The notes: generated by a model from the sequence alone, not told the origin. A DNA stretch of 64,000 nt from Pseudacidovorax intermedius (GCF_003350475.1 NZ_QQAV01000011.1:95774-159773); one strand, 5' to 3'; counted from the first letter of the stretch, positions 25,189 to 34,888 are shown. Translations and numbers: made by a program.

Positions 25189-26730
25189 TCAATTGACCAT
25201 CCGCGACTGGCCCTGCCAGTACGGCGCCTGCACCGCGCGGCGCATGACCTTGCCATTGGGGTTGCGCGGCAGCGCAGCGACGAACTCGATGTGCCGTGGG
25301 CGCTTGAATCCGGCCAGCTGCGCGCTGCAGAAGGCGTCGATCAGCGCCGCGTCCGCCGGACGGCCCGGCTTGAGCACCACATGCGCCGCCACCGCCTCGC
25401 CCCACTTGTCGTCGGGGATGGCGAAGACGCAGGCGTCCTGCACCGCCTCGTGCTGGTACAGCACAGCCTCGACTTCGGAGGGATAGACGTTGAAGCCGCC
25501 GCTGATGACCATGTCCTTCTTGCGGTCCACGATGTAGACGAAGCCGTCCTCGTCCATGCGGGCCAGGTCGCCGGTGTGATAGCGGCCGTTCTTGAGTACC
25601 TCGGCCGTCAGCTCGGGCGCGCGCCAGTAGCCGGCGAACACGTCGTCGCCACCGACCACGATCTCGCCGATCTCGCCCATGGCCACAGGCTGGCCCGCGT
25701 CATCCAGGATCTGCACGTCGCACTCCAGGAAGGGCCGGCCGCAGGAGGCCAGGCGCTCCGGCCGCGCGGCGCGGGCATGCAGGTGGTCCTCGGTGCTGAG
25801 GGCGCAGACGCCGGAAGTCGTCTCGCCCGCGCCATAGCCTTGCGACAGCACGGGACCGAACACGTCCATGGCGCGAAGGATGCGTGCCGGTGCCATGGGC
25901 GCGGCGCCGTACCCGAGCCGCTGCAGGTCGGGAAGCGGCCGGTATTGGCCTTCCAGCTCGGCCAGCAGCATGTTGATCATGGTCGGCACCATGAAGGTGT
26001 GGGTGATGCGCTCGGCCTTCATGTCGGCGAGAAAGCGCGCGGGCTCGAAGCCGTTGAAGATGCGGATGGTCACACCGCTGCACAGCGCGGGCACGATCTG
26101 CATGCCCGAGGCATGGGTGATCGGTCCCACCAGCCCCAGCGAATGTCCGCTGCGCATGCCTTCGCTGCGGATGAGGAACTTGCGCAGTTGGGCCAGCCTG
26201 TTGCCGAAGGTCTGCATGGCGGCCTTGAGCACGCCCGAGCTGCCCGAGGTGTAGTGAAGCACGGCGAGTTCGTCGGCATGCACCGGCACCGCGTCGAAGC
26301 GGTCGCTGGCGCGGGCCAGTAGGCCTTCGTAGCCTTCGTCGCCGGGCGCGTCCAGCAGCACCAGCCGCGGCGTGCCGCGCAGGTGCGGGCGGATGGCCTC
26401 GGCCCGCTCGGCGGTGGTGACGATCAGCGTGGCCTCGCTGTTGGCCGCGACCTCGCCGACCTCCGCCGGCGACAGGCGCGCATTGAAGGGCGCCTTGACC
26501 AGCGCGGCCTTGTAGCAGGCCAGCTCCAGTTCCACGATCTCAGGGCAGTTGGGCAGGTAGATGCCGACGCGGTCGCCGCGCGACAGGCCCAGGCCGAGCA
26601 GGGCGTTGGCGAGGCGGCAGGCGCGCTGCTCCAGCTCGGCATAGGTCAGGCTGCGATCGGCGCTGCGGACCGCGACCTGCCGCGCATGGGCGCGGGCGCT
26701 GCGGGCGACGAGGGTGGCCACGTTCGTCAC
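25189..26730 (-). CDS. Acyl-CoA ligase (AMP-forming, fatty-acid/aromatic-acid type)
   Basis: 513-residue adenylate-forming enzyme activating a carboxylic acid as CoA thioester. Motifs: AVLHYTSGSSGVLKAAMQT (P-loop-like; the usual GTTG is GSSG and the Lys is displaced), QGYGAGETTSGVC, YHTGDLARMDEDGFVYIVDRKKDMVISGGFNVYPSEVE and the catalytic lysine in LPRNPNGKVMRR. GTG 26730 is the first standard start, but a well-placed AGGAGA stands before an in-frame ATC at 26769-26767, 13 codons upstream (see findings). It heads the ligase-dehydrogenase-Bug operon, downstream of a LysR regulator on the same strand. Confidence 0.9.
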   Translation of the reverse strand: MTNVATLVARSARAHARQVAVRSADRSLTYAELEQRACRLANALLGLGLSRGDRVGIYLPNCPEIVELELACYKAALVKAPFNARLSPAEVGEVAANSEATLIVTTAERAEAIRPHLRGTPRLVLLDAPGDEGYEGLLARASDRFDAVPVHADELAVLHYTSGSSGVLKAAMQTFGNRLAQLRKFLIRSEGMRSGHSLGLVGPITHASGMQIVPALCSGVTIRIFNGFEPARFLADMKAERITHTFMVPTMINMLLAELEGQYRPLPDLQRLGYGAAPMAPARILRAMDVFGPVLSQGYGAGETTSGVCALSTEDHLHARAARPERLASCGRPFLECDVQILDDAGQPVAMGEIGEIVVGGDDVFAGYWRAPELTAEVLKNGRYHTGDLARMDEDGFVYIVDRKKDMVISGGFNVYPSEVEAVLYQHEAVQDACVFAIPDDKWGEAVAAHVVLKPGRPADAALIDAFCSAQLAGFKRPRHIEFVAALPRNPNGKVMRRAVQAPYWQGQSRMVN

Positions 26731-26872
26731 CGGACGGACGACGGGCGTGGAAGGGCTGGCGTTGTTGATGGCTGTCTCCTGGAATCTCGACCGGCTGCCG
26801 CACGGACTGCGTGTCCTGCGGCGGTGTCGGTCACTGTTCCAGAAGGCCGGTCATCGCGGAAATACCGTTTGC

Positions 26873-26888
26873 TGATGCCGGGGCATCA
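26873..26888. promoter_or_regulatory. Palindrome upstream of the acyl-CoA ligase operon, candidate LysR site
   Basis: TGATGCC-GG-GGCATCA, perfect except for its centre, with wider partial symmetry (TTGC on one side, TGCAA on the other). It contains T-N11-A, the LysR-type core, and lies about 143 bases before the ligase GTG, between the LysR gene and the operon. Confidence 0.5.
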
Positions 26889-26936
26889 ATGCAAGTGATG
26901 GCCTCCCGCCGCGGGCAGGCGGGCGCGCGTCGCCGT

Positions 26937-27935
26937 TCAGGGCCGGTCGCGGTGCAGCCACTCGGCTTCCCAGGCGCCTTCGTCGATCAGCCGGCGCGAC
27001 TGGCCCAGCAGGGCCTCCATCACGGCCTGGGTGGCGGCATCGCGCACCCGTCCAGCAGGCAGGGCGAGGCTGTAGGTCCGCACCAGTTCGGGCTGCACCA
27101 CGCGGGCGACGACCCAGTCGGCGCGGGCCGGCGGCGCATCGTGCAGCGCGCAGGCCGGCGTGAAGGTGAAGCCCGCGCCATGCAGGTAGAGCGAGCGGAT
27201 CACGCGTGCGGAGTCGTGCTCGTGGACGATGTGCAGCGTGGTGCCCCGCGCGGCCGCGGCTTCTTCCACGCTGCGGCGGATCGAGAAACGGCGCGACTGC
27301 AGCACCAGCGGCAGGCGGGCGGCATGGTCGAAGTCCAGCGTGGGGCGGCCGGGCGGCGTGCCGGCCTTGCGCTGGCCCTTGGAGGCGGAGGGCCGCAGCA
27401 GCGCGCCCACTTGGCCGTCAGCGTCCTGGCCGCAGACGAACATGGCCTCGCGTGCCAGCGGCCGGCACTCCAGGCCGTCGACGGCCGGCGTATCGACCAG
27501 CACGCCCAGGTCGGCGCGGCGGTCCAGCATGGCCTTCTTGACCATCAGGCTCAGGTCGTCGAGCACGAAGACCCGCACCCGCGGCGCCGTCTCGCGCAGG
27601 GCCATCAGCACCGGGCCCATCAGCAGCGAAGCGAGCAGGAAGGGCAGGGCGATGGTCACCGAGCCTTCCGGACCCTGGGGCAGTTGCCGGATGCGGCCGC
27701 GCATGGCGTCGGCGTCCGACAGCAGGCGGCGCGCGTCTTCGTAGAGCTGCAGGCCGGCGGAGGTGGGCGTGACGCCGGCATGCGAGCGCTCCAGCAACTG
27801 CGTGTCGAGCTCGGCCTCCAGCTTCTTGATCTGCGCCGTCAGCGCCGGCTGCGCGATGTAGAGCGAGGCCGCCGCGCGCGAGAGGCTGCCCGCTTCGAGC
27901 ACGGCGATGAAGTAGCGGAGGCTGCGCAGGTCCAT
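26937..27935 (-). CDS. LysR-family transcriptional regulator (Nac/CynR-like)
   Basis: 332 residues. The N-terminal winged helix-turn-helix is typical (MDLRSLRYFIAVLEAGSLSRAAASLYIAQPALTAQIKKLEAELD), and its wording resembles the Nac subgroup. The co-inducer domain runs from about 92 and contains an unusual Arg/Gly/Pro-rich insert around residues 178-197 (RPSASKGQRKAGTPPGRP). It lies upstream of and on the same strand as the acyl-CoA ligase operon, with a palindrome between them, so it probably controls that operon; the effector is unknown. Confidence 0.9.
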   Translation of the reverse strand: MDLRSLRYFIAVLEAGSLSRAAASLYIAQPALTAQIKKLEAELDTQLLERSHAGVTPTSAGLQLYEDARRLLSDADAMRGRIRQLPQGPEGSVTIALPFLLASLLMGPVLMALRETAPRVRVFVLDDLSLMVKKAMLDRRADLGVLVDTPAVDGLECRPLAREAMFVCGQDADGQVGALLRPSASKGQRKAGTPPGRPTLDFDHAARLPLVLQSRRFSIRRSVEEAAAARGTTLHIVHEHDSARVIRSLYLHGAGFTFTPACALHDAPPARADWVVARVVQPELVRTYSLALPAGRVRDAATQAVMEALLGQSRRLIDEGAWEAEWLHRDRP

Positions 27936-27972
27936 GGGTGGCGCGCAGCATAGCCGCGCGTGCGGCGGGGTG

Positions 27973-28788
27973 TCAGTCCCAGGCGGGCGCCAGGTTTTCC
28001 GGGTTGGCGAGGCGCTCGTTGCGGTCCAGCGCGGCGATGGCGGCCATGTCCTCCGAGGTGAGCTTCAGGTCCTTCGCCTTCAGGTTGGACGCCAGGTTCT
28101 CGCGTCGGGTGGAAGACGGAATGACCGAGAAGCCCTGCGTCAATGCCCAGGCCAGCGCCACCTGGGCGGGCGTTGCGCCGTGCCGCTGGGCGATCTCGGC
28201 CAGCGCCGGCTCCTTCAGGACCTTGCCATAGGCCAGCGTCATGTACGAGGTGAGGTGCACGCCCTGCATGCGCGCGTAGTTGACCAGCTTGCGGTTCTGC
28301 AGATAGGGGCTGATCTCCACCTGGTTGGTGGCGATGGCGCCCTTGCCGGCCAGCTCGATGGCCTGCTGCAGCAGCGCGATGGTGAAGTTGGAGACGCCGA
28401 ACTGCGCCGTCAGGCCCTGTCGCTGCGCCTCGGCCAGCGCCTCCAGCGTCTCGCGCAGCGGCACGGCGCGGCCGGGCGAAGGCCAGTGGATCAGCGTCAG
28501 GTCGACCTGCTCGGTGCGCAGCCTCTGCAGGCTGTCCTTGAGGCTGGGGATCAGCGCGTCGGCCCCCAGCTTGTCGACCCAGACCTTGGTGGTGAGGAAG
28601 AGCTGAGAACGGGGCACGCCCGATTCGGCGACGGCCTGGCCGATCTCGGCCTCGTTGCCGTAGATCTGTGCGGTGTCGATGGCGCGGTAGCCGACGTCCA
28701 GCGCGTTGCGCACGGAATCGATGACGGTCTGGCCCTTGAGGCGGAAGGTGCCGAGGCCGAAAGCGGGAATGGGAGAAGGAATGCTCAT
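27973..28788 (-). CDS. dkgB: Aldo/keto reductase (2,5-diketo-D-gluconate reductase B-like)
   Basis: 271-residue NADPH-dependent reductase with a TIM barrel. The catalytic tetrad is complete: Asp38 and Tyr43 in [11 protein letters not shown], Lys68 in LTTKVW and His101 in [18 protein letters not shown] and [15 protein letters not shown] are family marks, the latter forming the NADP 2'-phosphate site. Length and wording match E. coli DkgB (267 residues), which reduces methylglyoxal and diketogluconate; the actual substrate here is unknown. It lies 37 bases upstream of the LysR gene on the same strand and 94 bases after the MFS gene, so it may be co-transcribed with the MFS exporter. Confidence 0.88.
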   Translation of the reverse strand: MSIPSPIPAFGLGTFRLKGQTVIDSVRNALDVGYRAIDTAQIYGNEAEIGQAVAESGVPRSQLFLTTKVWVDKLGADALIPSLKDSLQRLRTEQVDLTLIHWPSPGRAVPLRETLEALAEAQRQGLTAQFGVSNFTIALLQQAIELAGKGAIATNQVEISPYLQNRKLVNYARMQGVHLTSYMTLAYGKVLKEPALAEIAQRHGATPAQVALAWALTQGFSVIPSSTRRENLASNLKAKDLKLTSEDMAAIAALDRNERLANPENLAPAWD

Positions 28789-28882
28789 GATGGATGTTCG
28801 GGTGGAACGAAAGGAAGGATCGGTGGATGAACGGTAGCGGCCACCGCAACCTGCGGCTGGCGGCCGACTACCGCGCTGTCCG

Positions 28883-30094
28883 TCAGCAGGTGACGCGGTC
28901 GTCGCGGGTCACTTGGGCTGCGCCGCGGCCTTGCGCATCGCGGCGGTCCAGCCGGCCGGCCCAGGTGGTCAGCGCCCAGGCGCCCAGCACCACCAGCGCG
29001 CCGATCCAGGCGGTGTGGATCAGGCCCAGCCGCTCGACGATCAGGCCGCCCAGCCCCGCGCCGCCGGCAATGCCCAGGTTGAAGGCCGCGATGTTCAGGC
29101 CCGAGGCCACGTCCGCGCCCTTGGGGCTGAAGCGCTGCGCCTGCTGCACCACATAGACCTGCAGGCCCGGCACATTGCCGAAGGCCACCGCACCCCAGGC
29201 CAGCACCGTGGCGACCATCAGCACCGGATGCGGTGCCGTCAGGCTCAGCACGCCCAGCACCGCGGCCAGGCCCAGGAAGATGCGCTGCAGCGCCGGCACC
29301 GGCCCCAGCCGGTCGGCCAGCTTGCCGCCCCAGAGGTTGCCCACGGCCACCGAGAGGCCATAGGCCAGCATCACGCCGCTGACCGCGCTGGCCGAGAAGC
29401 CGGTCACCTGTTGCAGCAGCGGCGCCAGGAAGGTGAAGGTGATGAAGGAGCCGCCATAGCCCACCGCCGTCATCGCATAGACCAGCAGCAGCCGCGGTTG
29501 GGCGAGCACCGCCAACTGGTCGCGCAGGGCCGCCGGTGGGCTGTGCGGCACGTTGCGTGGCACGAAGACCGCGCTGCCCAGCGCCGCGACCACGCCCAGC
29601 CCGGCCACGGCCAGGAAGGTGGCGCGCCAGCCCAGGTGCTGGCCGATCAGCGTGCCCAGCGGCACGCCCGTCACCAGCGCCACGGTGAGGCCGGTGAACA
29701 TGATGGCGATGGCGCTGGCCGCCTTCTCCTTCGGCACCACGCTGGCCGCGATGATCGAGCCGATGGAGAAGAAGACACCGTGCGCCAGGCCAGTCAGCAC
29801 GCGCGCCACGATCAGCGACTCGTAACCGGGCGCGCGCCAGGCCACCAGGTTGCCGAGCGTGAATAGCACCATCAGCCCCAGCAGCAGCGCCTTGCGCGGC
29901 AGTCGGCCGGTCAGCGCGGTGAGCAGCGGCGCGCCGACGGCGACGCCCAGGGCATAAAGGCTCACCAGCAGACCGGCCGAGGGCAACGTGACGCCGAGGT
30001 CGGCAGCAATGGTGGGGATGAGGCCGACGATCACGAACTCGGTCGTGCCGATGGCAAAGGCGCTGAGCGTCAGCGCGAACAGGGCAATAGGCAT
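28883..30094 (-). CDS. MFS transporter, DHA1 family (AraJ/YdhP-like exporter)
   Basis: 403 residues, 12 predicted membrane helices. The N-terminus [35 protein letters not shown] is diagnostic for the AraJ/YdhP/NepI group of drug/arabinose/nucleoside exporters; [18 protein letters not shown] and the loop 2-3 motif [11 protein letters not shown] fit MFS motif A. ATG 30094 is chosen, since the ten residues added by the ATG at 30124 are hydrophilic and not family-like. A LysR gene is divergent at 30228, with 133 bases between starts, suggesting that it regulates this exporter. Confidence 0.92.
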   Translation of the reverse strand: MPIALFALTLSAFAIGTTEFVIVGLIPTIAADLGVTLPSAGLLVSLYALGVAVGAPLLTALTGRLPRKALLLGLMVLFTLGNLVAWRAPGYESLIVARVLTGLAHGVFFSIGSIIAASVVPKEKAASAIAIMFTGLTVALVTGVPLGTLIGQHLGWRATFLAVAGLGVVAALGSAVFVPRNVPHSPPAALRDQLAVLAQPRLLLVYAMTAVGYGGSFITFTFLAPLLQQVTGFSASAVSGVMLAYGLSVAVGNLWGGKLADRLGPVPALQRIFLGLAAVLGVLSLTAPHPVLMVATVLAWGAVAFGNVPGLQVYVVQQAQRFSPKGADVASGLNIAAFNLGIAGGAGLGGLIVERLGLIHTAWIGALVVLGAWALTTWAGRLDRRDAQGRGAAQVTRDDRVTC

Positions 30095-30227
30095 GGAAGG
30101 CACCTCGCGGCCGGGGCCGCACAAGCAGTCGAACAGGTCGAACAGGTTGGAAGGCCGCCAGTCTCCGCCCCCGCGCTCTTGCGAAAAACCCGTCTATAAA
30201 CCAAACACTTTTGACCTGGAATCAAGA

Positions 30228-31118
30228 ATGAAGACGACGCTGGACGAGATGCAGACCCTGGCCGCCGTGGTCGACACCGGCGCCCTGTCGCGGGCGGCCG
30301 ATCAGTTGGGCATGACCGTCTCGGCCATCAGCCGCACGCTGGCGCGGCTGGAGCAGAAGCTCGGCACCACACTGATGCGCCGCACCACCCGCCGGCTGGA
30401 ACTGACCGAGGAGGGCGCCGCCTTCCTGGCGCGGGCACGCGCCATCCTGGCCAGCGTCGATGCCGCCGAAGAGGACATGGCCGCACGCCGCGAGCGCCCC
30501 GCCGGCCGGCTGCGGGTGGATGCGGCCTCGCCCTTCATGCTGCATGTGGTGGTGCCGCTGGTCGCCGGCTACCGGGCCCGCTACCCGGAGGTGACGCTGG
30601 AACTGCACAGCCACGACGGCCTCATCGACCTGCTGGAACACCGCGTGGACGTGGCCATCCGCATCGGGCGGCTGCGCGATTCGACCCTGCATGCGCGGCC
30701 GCTGGGCAGCAGCGCGCTGCGGCTGCTGGCGTCGCCGGACTATCTGGCCGCGGCCGGCACGCCACGCCGCGTGGCCGAACTCGCGCGACACACGCTGCTG
30801 GGCTTCACCTCGCCCAGCAGCCTCAATGAATGGCCGGTGGCCGACGCCGAGGGCGAGCCACTGCACGTCGAGCCCGCCTTGGCCGCTTCAAGCGGCGAGA
30901 CCCTGCGCCAGCTGGCGCTGGAAGGCGCGGGCATCGCCTGCTTGGCGGACTTCCTGACGGCGCGCGATGTCGCCGAAGGACGGCTTGTGCCGGTACTGCC
31001 GCGGCACACGCGCGAGGTGCGCCAGACCATCCAGGCGGTGTACTACCGCAATACGCCGCTGACGGCACGCATCGCGTCCTTCGTGGACTACCTGGTGGCG
31101 CAGCAGGCGCGTGTCTGA
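30228..31118 (+). CDS. LysR-family transcriptional regulator
   Basis: 296 residues of the CrgA/DsdC-like LysR branch. HTH domain: MKTTLDEMQTLAAVVDTGALSRAADQLGMTVSAISRTLARLEQKLG. The effector domain begins about residue 90 (GRLRVDAASPFMLHVVVPLV) and has VDVAIRIGRLRDSTLHARPLG, frequent in this branch. ATG 30228 is preferred to an in-frame upstream start at 29988 that would overlap the divergent MFS gene. TATAAA at about 30194 may be its -10 region. Its neighbour position suggests control of the divergent MFS exporter. Confidence 0.92.
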   Translation: MKTTLDEMQTLAAVVDTGALSRAADQLGMTVSAISRTLARLEQKLGTTLMRRTTRRLELTEEGAAFLARARAILASVDAAEEDMAARRERPAGRLRVDAASPFMLHVVVPLVAGYRARYPEVTLELHSHDGLIDLLEHRVDVAIRIGRLRDSTLHARPLGSSALRLLASPDYLAAAGTPRRVAELARHTLLGFTSPSSLNEWPVADAEGEPLHVEPALAASSGETLRQLALEGAGIACLADFLTARDVAEGRLVPVLPRHTREVRQTIQAVYYRNTPLTARIASFVDYLVAQQARV

Positions 31119-31204
31119 ATGCCGTCAGCCGTCAGCCAGCGCGCCGCACAATGCGCCGCCGCGCCCCGCGGGCGTGGCGTTCCGCGATCCGAGGAGACAA
31201 CGCC

Positions 31205-31840
31205 ATGCAGGACTACTACGCCGCCCGCGCCGCGGAATACGACCGCATCTACGCCAAGCCCGAACGGCAGGCCGACCTTCGGGCGATGGAAGCCTGGCTG
31301 CCGACCGTGCTCGCCGGCCGCCATGTGCTGGAGGTGGCCTGCGGCACAGGCTACTGGACGCAGTTCTACGCAGCGGCGACGGCCGGTGTGGTGGCGCTCG
31401 ATGGCGCGGCGGAGACGCTGCGCATCGCCGAGCGCCGCCTGCCCGATGCCCCTGTGCGTTGGTTGCAGGGCGACGCCTATGCGTTGCCGGTGGCGGCGCA
31501 TGCCTTCGATGCTGCCTTCGCCGGCTTCTGGTGGTCGCACATTCCGCTGGACCGCATCGACGCCTTCCTGCAGGGGCTGCACCGCGTGCTGAAGCCCGGC
31601 GCGCAGGTGGTGTTCATCGACAACCTCTTCGTGCCCGGCAGCAGCACGCCCATCGCCGAGCAGGACGGCGATGGCAACAGCTGGCAGCTGCGGCGACTGG
31701 CGGATGGCTCCGTGCATCGCGTGCTCAAGAACTTTCCCAGCCGCGACGCGTTGCTGTCGGCCGTGGCGCCCTATGCGCGCATCAGCGAATACCGCGTGTG
31801 GCAGCACTTCTGGGCGCTGTCCTATTCGCTGCGAGCGTGA
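31205..31840 (+). CDS. SAM-dependent methyltransferase (class I)
   Basis: 211-residue class I methyltransferase. Motif I is HVLEVACGTGYWTQFYA, motif II-like acidic residue in VVALDGAAETLRIA, motif III WLQGDAYALPVAAHAFDAAFAGFWWSHIP, and the post-motif VLKPGAQVVFIDNLF. GAGGAGACAACGCC stands directly before ATG 31205. The acceptor is unknown; small-molecule methylation is more likely than nucleic acid by size. It follows the LysR gene by 86 bases on the same strand and may be co-transcribed. Confidence 0.88.
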   Translation: MQDYYAARAAEYDRIYAKPERQADLRAMEAWLPTVLAGRHVLEVACGTGYWTQFYAAATAGVVALDGAAETLRIAERRLPDAPVRWLQGDAYALPVAAHAFDAAFAGFWWSHIPLDRIDAFLQGLHRVLKPGAQVVFIDNLFVPGSSTPIAEQDGDGNSWQLRRLADGSVHRVLKNFPSRDALLSAVAPYARISEYRVWQHFWALSYSLRA

Positions 31841-31915
31841 CGCCCGGCTGGCCCGACCTCCGGTCAGTTTGCTGTCAGACAGGGGTGAAGCGGCGATGAA
31901 TTCGCAAAAAAGACG

Positions 31916-31943
31916 TTGAAATCGAGGGTTAATACCATGTAAT
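31916..31943 (+). promoter_or_regulatory. Sigma70-like promoter of the porin gene
   Basis: TTGAAA (31916-31921), 16-base spacer, TGTAAT (31938-31943): five of six matches in each box, in an AT-rich patch that stands out from the surrounding GC-rich DNA. It leaves a leader of about 100 bases before the porin ATG. Confidence 0.75.
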
Positions 31944-32049
31944 TTAGGAGACTTTTTGGCGTTGCAGACTCGCGTTCAGCCCAGGCCTTCTGGGCGCTTC
32001 CAACCGCTTCCGTCAAGAGAAGCAAAACGCTTCATCTGGAGTTCAACGC

Positions 32050-33297
32050 ATGAAAAAGAGTCTCGCGGCACTGGCCGCCATGGTGGTGTGTGGCGCCGCG
32101 TCCGCGCAGTCGACGGTCACCCTGTTCGGTGTGCTCGACGCTGCCGTCAGCCACACCAGCAACAAGGGTGAGCTGGTCCTGACCAATCCCACGCTGGCCA
32201 CGCTGGTCAACCCGTCGCTCGCGCTGCTGCCGCAGTCGGTCGAGGCCAGCCGCACCGAGTTGCGCAATTCGGGCCTGAGCTCCAGCCGCCTGGGTTTCCG
32301 TGGCGTCGAGGACCTGGGCAACGGCCTGAGCGCCAGCTTCTGGCTCGAAGGTGCCCTCAACAACGACGATGGCACCGGTGCCGCCAGTGGCGCTCTCAAC
32401 TTCCAGCGCCGCTCCACCGTCAGCCTGGCCGGCAGCTTCGGTGAAGTGCGCCTGGGTCGCGACAACTCGCCCGCCAAGGTCAACGACGACACCTTCGATC
32501 CCTTCGGCGCCGTGGGCGTCGGCGGTTCGCTCATCGCCTCGGCCTACAGCCACGGCCGGGTCAGCAATGCGCTGCAGTACTACCTGCCCGCCGGCCTGGC
32601 CGGCGTCTACGGCAACGTGATGTATGGCATGGCCGAGCGCGCCAGCATCTCGCCCCTGGGCCTGAACCAGCGCGACTCCGACGAGGGCCGCTATGCCGGT
32701 GCCCGCGTCGGTTACGCCAACGGCCCGCTGGACGTGGCCCTGGCCTATGGCCAGCTGGACAACGTGGACGGCGCCAACAAGGGCAAGGACACGATCAGCG
32801 TGCTGACCGACCGTCGCTTCAAGGACAAGATCTTCAGCCTCGGCGCCACCTGGGACTTCGGCGTCGCCAAGCTCTTCGGCGAGTACTCGCAACGCGAGCT
32901 GGACCGCGAACTGCTGGCCCGCGACTACGTGGCTGGCGTGCTGACCGTGCGTCCCACGGTGAAGACGCAGGGCTACCTGCTGGGCGTGAGCGTGCCCGTG
33001 GGCGCCGGGATCATCCGCGCGTCGTATGCCAACGTGCGCTACGACAACGACAGCGTGGCGCTGTTCCAGCCCGAGAAGCGCGAAGCCAACAAGTTCGCCC
33101 TGGGATACCAGCACAACCTGTCCAAGCGCACCGCCCTGTACGCCACCGTTTCGCGCGTGACGAACAAGAACGGCGCCAACGTCACGGTCGGCGGCCCCGC
33201 CTTCGTGGCCCCCGCCATCCCTGCCGGCCTGACCGGCGTGGGCTACCAGGCCAAGAGCTCGACCGGCTACGAGTTCGGCGTGCGTCACTCCTTCTGA
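32050..33297 (+). CDS. Outer-membrane porin, gram-negative porin family
   Basis: 415 residues. The signal peptide MKKSLAALAAMVVCGAASA is followed by QSTVTLFGVLDAAVSHTSN, the standard first strand of burkholderial trimeric porins. Further family marks are SSRLGFRGVEDLGNGLSASFWLEG, FQRRSTVSLAGSFGEVRLGRDNSP and a C-terminal beta-strand ending in Phe (YEFGVRHSF), the BAM recognition signal. It is longer than the common ~350-370 residues, mainly from an extra loop around 35-75. TGGAG precedes the ATG by 8 bases. Monocistronic, with a promoter at 31916-31943 and a terminator at 33491-33514. General diffusion of small solutes is assumed. Confidence 0.95.
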   Translation: MKKSLAALAAMVVCGAASAQSTVTLFGVLDAAVSHTSNKGELVLTNPTLATLVNPSLALLPQSVEASRTELRNSGLSSSRLGFRGVEDLGNGLSASFWLEGALNNDDGTGAASGALNFQRRSTVSLAGSFGEVRLGRDNSPAKVNDDTFDPFGAVGVGGSLIASAYSHGRVSNALQYYLPAGLAGVYGNVMYGMAERASISPLGLNQRDSDEGRYAGARVGYANGPLDVALAYGQLDNVDGANKGKDTISVLTDRRFKDKIFSLGATWDFGVAKLFGEYSQRELDRELLARDYVAGVLTVRPTVKTQGYLLGVSVPVGAGIIRASYANVRYDNDSVALFQPEKREANKFALGYQHNLSKRTALYATVSRVTNKNGANVTVGGPAFVAPAIPAGLTGVGYQAKSSTGYEFGVRHSF

Positions 33298-33490
33298 GCC
33301 TGACGCAAGCCGCCCCGGGTGCCGCGGTCTGCTGGCGCATTCGACCGCGACGCCCGGGGGGCGGGCCGCAAGGCCTGCCACCATCCTTCACGGCGGCCTG
33401 CCTGCCGATGAGGGGTGTCTCCCGCCGGGCATGGGCTGTTGTCCACGCCCGCGCCGCAAGACTCCAAGGACCTCCTGCAGGTTCACTTCA

Positions 33491-33514
33491 GCCCGCCTGC
33501 GTGCGGGCCTTTTT
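33491..33514 (+). terminator. Rho-independent terminator downstream of the porin
   Basis: GCCCGC (33491-33496), loop CTGCGT, GCGGGC (33503-33508), then CTTTTT. It points along the porin strand, 190 bases after its stop, and abuts the stop codon of the convergent sensor-kinase gene. Confidence 0.7.
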
Positions 33515-34884
33515 CATCGTCGGGGCGCCACGGTGAAGCCCACGGTGATCTCGCCATCGGCCCACTGCGCGAACACCTGCCCGCCATGCATGGCCGCCAC
33601 CGCGCGCACGATGGACAGGCCGAGCCCGTGGTTCTCGCCGCTGTTGGGGCGTGAGCTGTCGCCGCGGTAGAAGCGGTCGAATAGCCGCGCGAGCGCCTCG
33701 GGCGCCAGGGGCGCGCTGGGGTTGCTCACGCTGACGCGCGCGCCACCGGCAAGCGGCTCGATGCGTACGCCGATCACGTCGCCGCCCGAAGAGTGCTGGA
33801 TGGCGTTGTGCAGCAGGTTGCTCAGCGCGCGGCGGAAGAGGGCGGTCTCGATGGGTGCGATGGCGTCGCCCTGCACGTCCACGCGCAGGCCGGCCTCGTC
33901 CAGCAGCACGTCGAAGAACTCCACCGTTTTGGCCACTTCCAGCGCCAGCGGCGCGTCGACCAGGCGCCGGGCGCGCTCGCCCTGTTCGGCGCGGGCCAGG
34001 AAGAGCATGTCGGCCACGATGGAGCGCAGCCGCTCCAGCTCCTCCAGGTTGGACTGCAGCACCTCGCGCAGCGCGGCGGCGTCGCGCTCGCGGGCCAGCG
34101 TCACCTGGGTCTGGCCGATCAGGTTGGCCAGCGGCGTGCGCAACTCGTGGGCCACGTCGGCGTTGAAGGTCTCCAGCTGGCGGTAGGCGCCGTCCAGCCG
34201 GTCCAGCGCGGCGTTGAAGGACTGGCCCATGTCCGTCAGCTCGATGGGCAGGGCGGGCAACTGCAGCCGCTGGCCGCGGTTGTCCGGGCCGATGCCCTGG
34301 GCCTCGGCCGACAGGCGCTGCAGCGGGCGCAGGCCGACACGAGCGACCCAATAGCCCATCAGTGCAGCCACGCCCGCGCCGGTCAGCGCCAGCAGGGCCA
34401 TGGCGGCCTCGAAGGTGTGCAGGGTCTGGCGTGGCGCGGCACCGCTCACGCCGGCGATGAGCTGAACCTCGGGCCGCACGTCGTTGGCCGGCAGCCGTGC
34501 CGACATCAGCGCCATGGGCCGGCCGTTGGGGCCGAGGGGCAGCTCGACCACCCCGTCCTCCTCGTGCAGCGCATCCGCCATGGCCTGGGCGCCGTCGGCC
34601 CAGCGGAAGCCGGGCGCCTCGCTCCACATCCAGTAGCGCACCTCGCCGTTGCGGCTTTCGAGCGCGGAGATCTTCTCGCGGACACGCAGGCCCAGTTGCG
34701 ACGAGCGGCCATGCTCCAGCATGTAGCGCACATCCTCCAGGCGGCTCTGCACCTCTTCGCGCTCGTGGCGCCGCAGCTCGTGCCGCAACACCTGCAACAG
34801 CGCCACACCCAGCAACGCGAAGATGAACACCGCCACGGCGGTGAACATCAGCGCCAGACGCAGGGCGATGGAGCCGCGGCGCAT
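33514..34884 (-). CDS. Sensor histidine kinase, CusS/heavy-metal-sensor type
   Basis: 456 residues. Two membrane helices (about 8-32 and 170-192) bracket a periplasmic sensor segment of about 135 residues. HAMP follows, then the phospho-acceptor His246 in ADVAHELRTPLANL. The ATPase domain has N box SNLLHNAIQHS and G box HGLGLSIVRAVAAMHGG. ATG 34884 (MRRGSIALRLALMFTA) begins four bases after the response regulator stop, so the two are coupled. No clear metal-binding His/Met cluster is visible in the sensor segment. Last gene of the efflux operon; expected to phosphorylate the regulator encoded just upstream. Confidence 0.93.
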   Translation of the reverse strand: MRRGSIALRLALMFTAVAVFIFALLGVALLQVLRHELRRHEREEVQSRLEDVRYMLEHGRSSQLGLRVREKISALESRNGEVRYWMWSEAPGFRWADGAQAMADALHEEDGVVELPLGPNGRPMALMSARLPANDVRPEVQLIAGVSGAAPRQTLHTFEAAMALLALTGAGVAALMGYWVARVGLRPLQRLSAEAQGIGPDNRGQRLQLPALPIELTDMGQSFNAALDRLDGAYRQLETFNADVAHELRTPLANLIGQTQVTLARERDAAALREVLQSNLEELERLRSIVADMLFLARAEQGERARRLVDAPLALEVAKTVEFFDVLLDEAGLRVDVQGDAIAPIETALFRRALSNLLHNAIQHSSGGDVIGVRIEPLAGGARVSVSNPSAPLAPEALARLFDRFYRGDSSRPNSGENHGLGLSIVRAVAAMHGGQVFAQWADGEITVGFTVAPRR

Positions 34885-34888
34885 GCCC

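Noticed and set aside
31205..31840. An N-terminal extension of the methyltransferase back to 30830
   Set aside because: The extension would overlap the LysR gene in another frame and lacks similarity; ATG 31205 has an excellent ribosome binding site.
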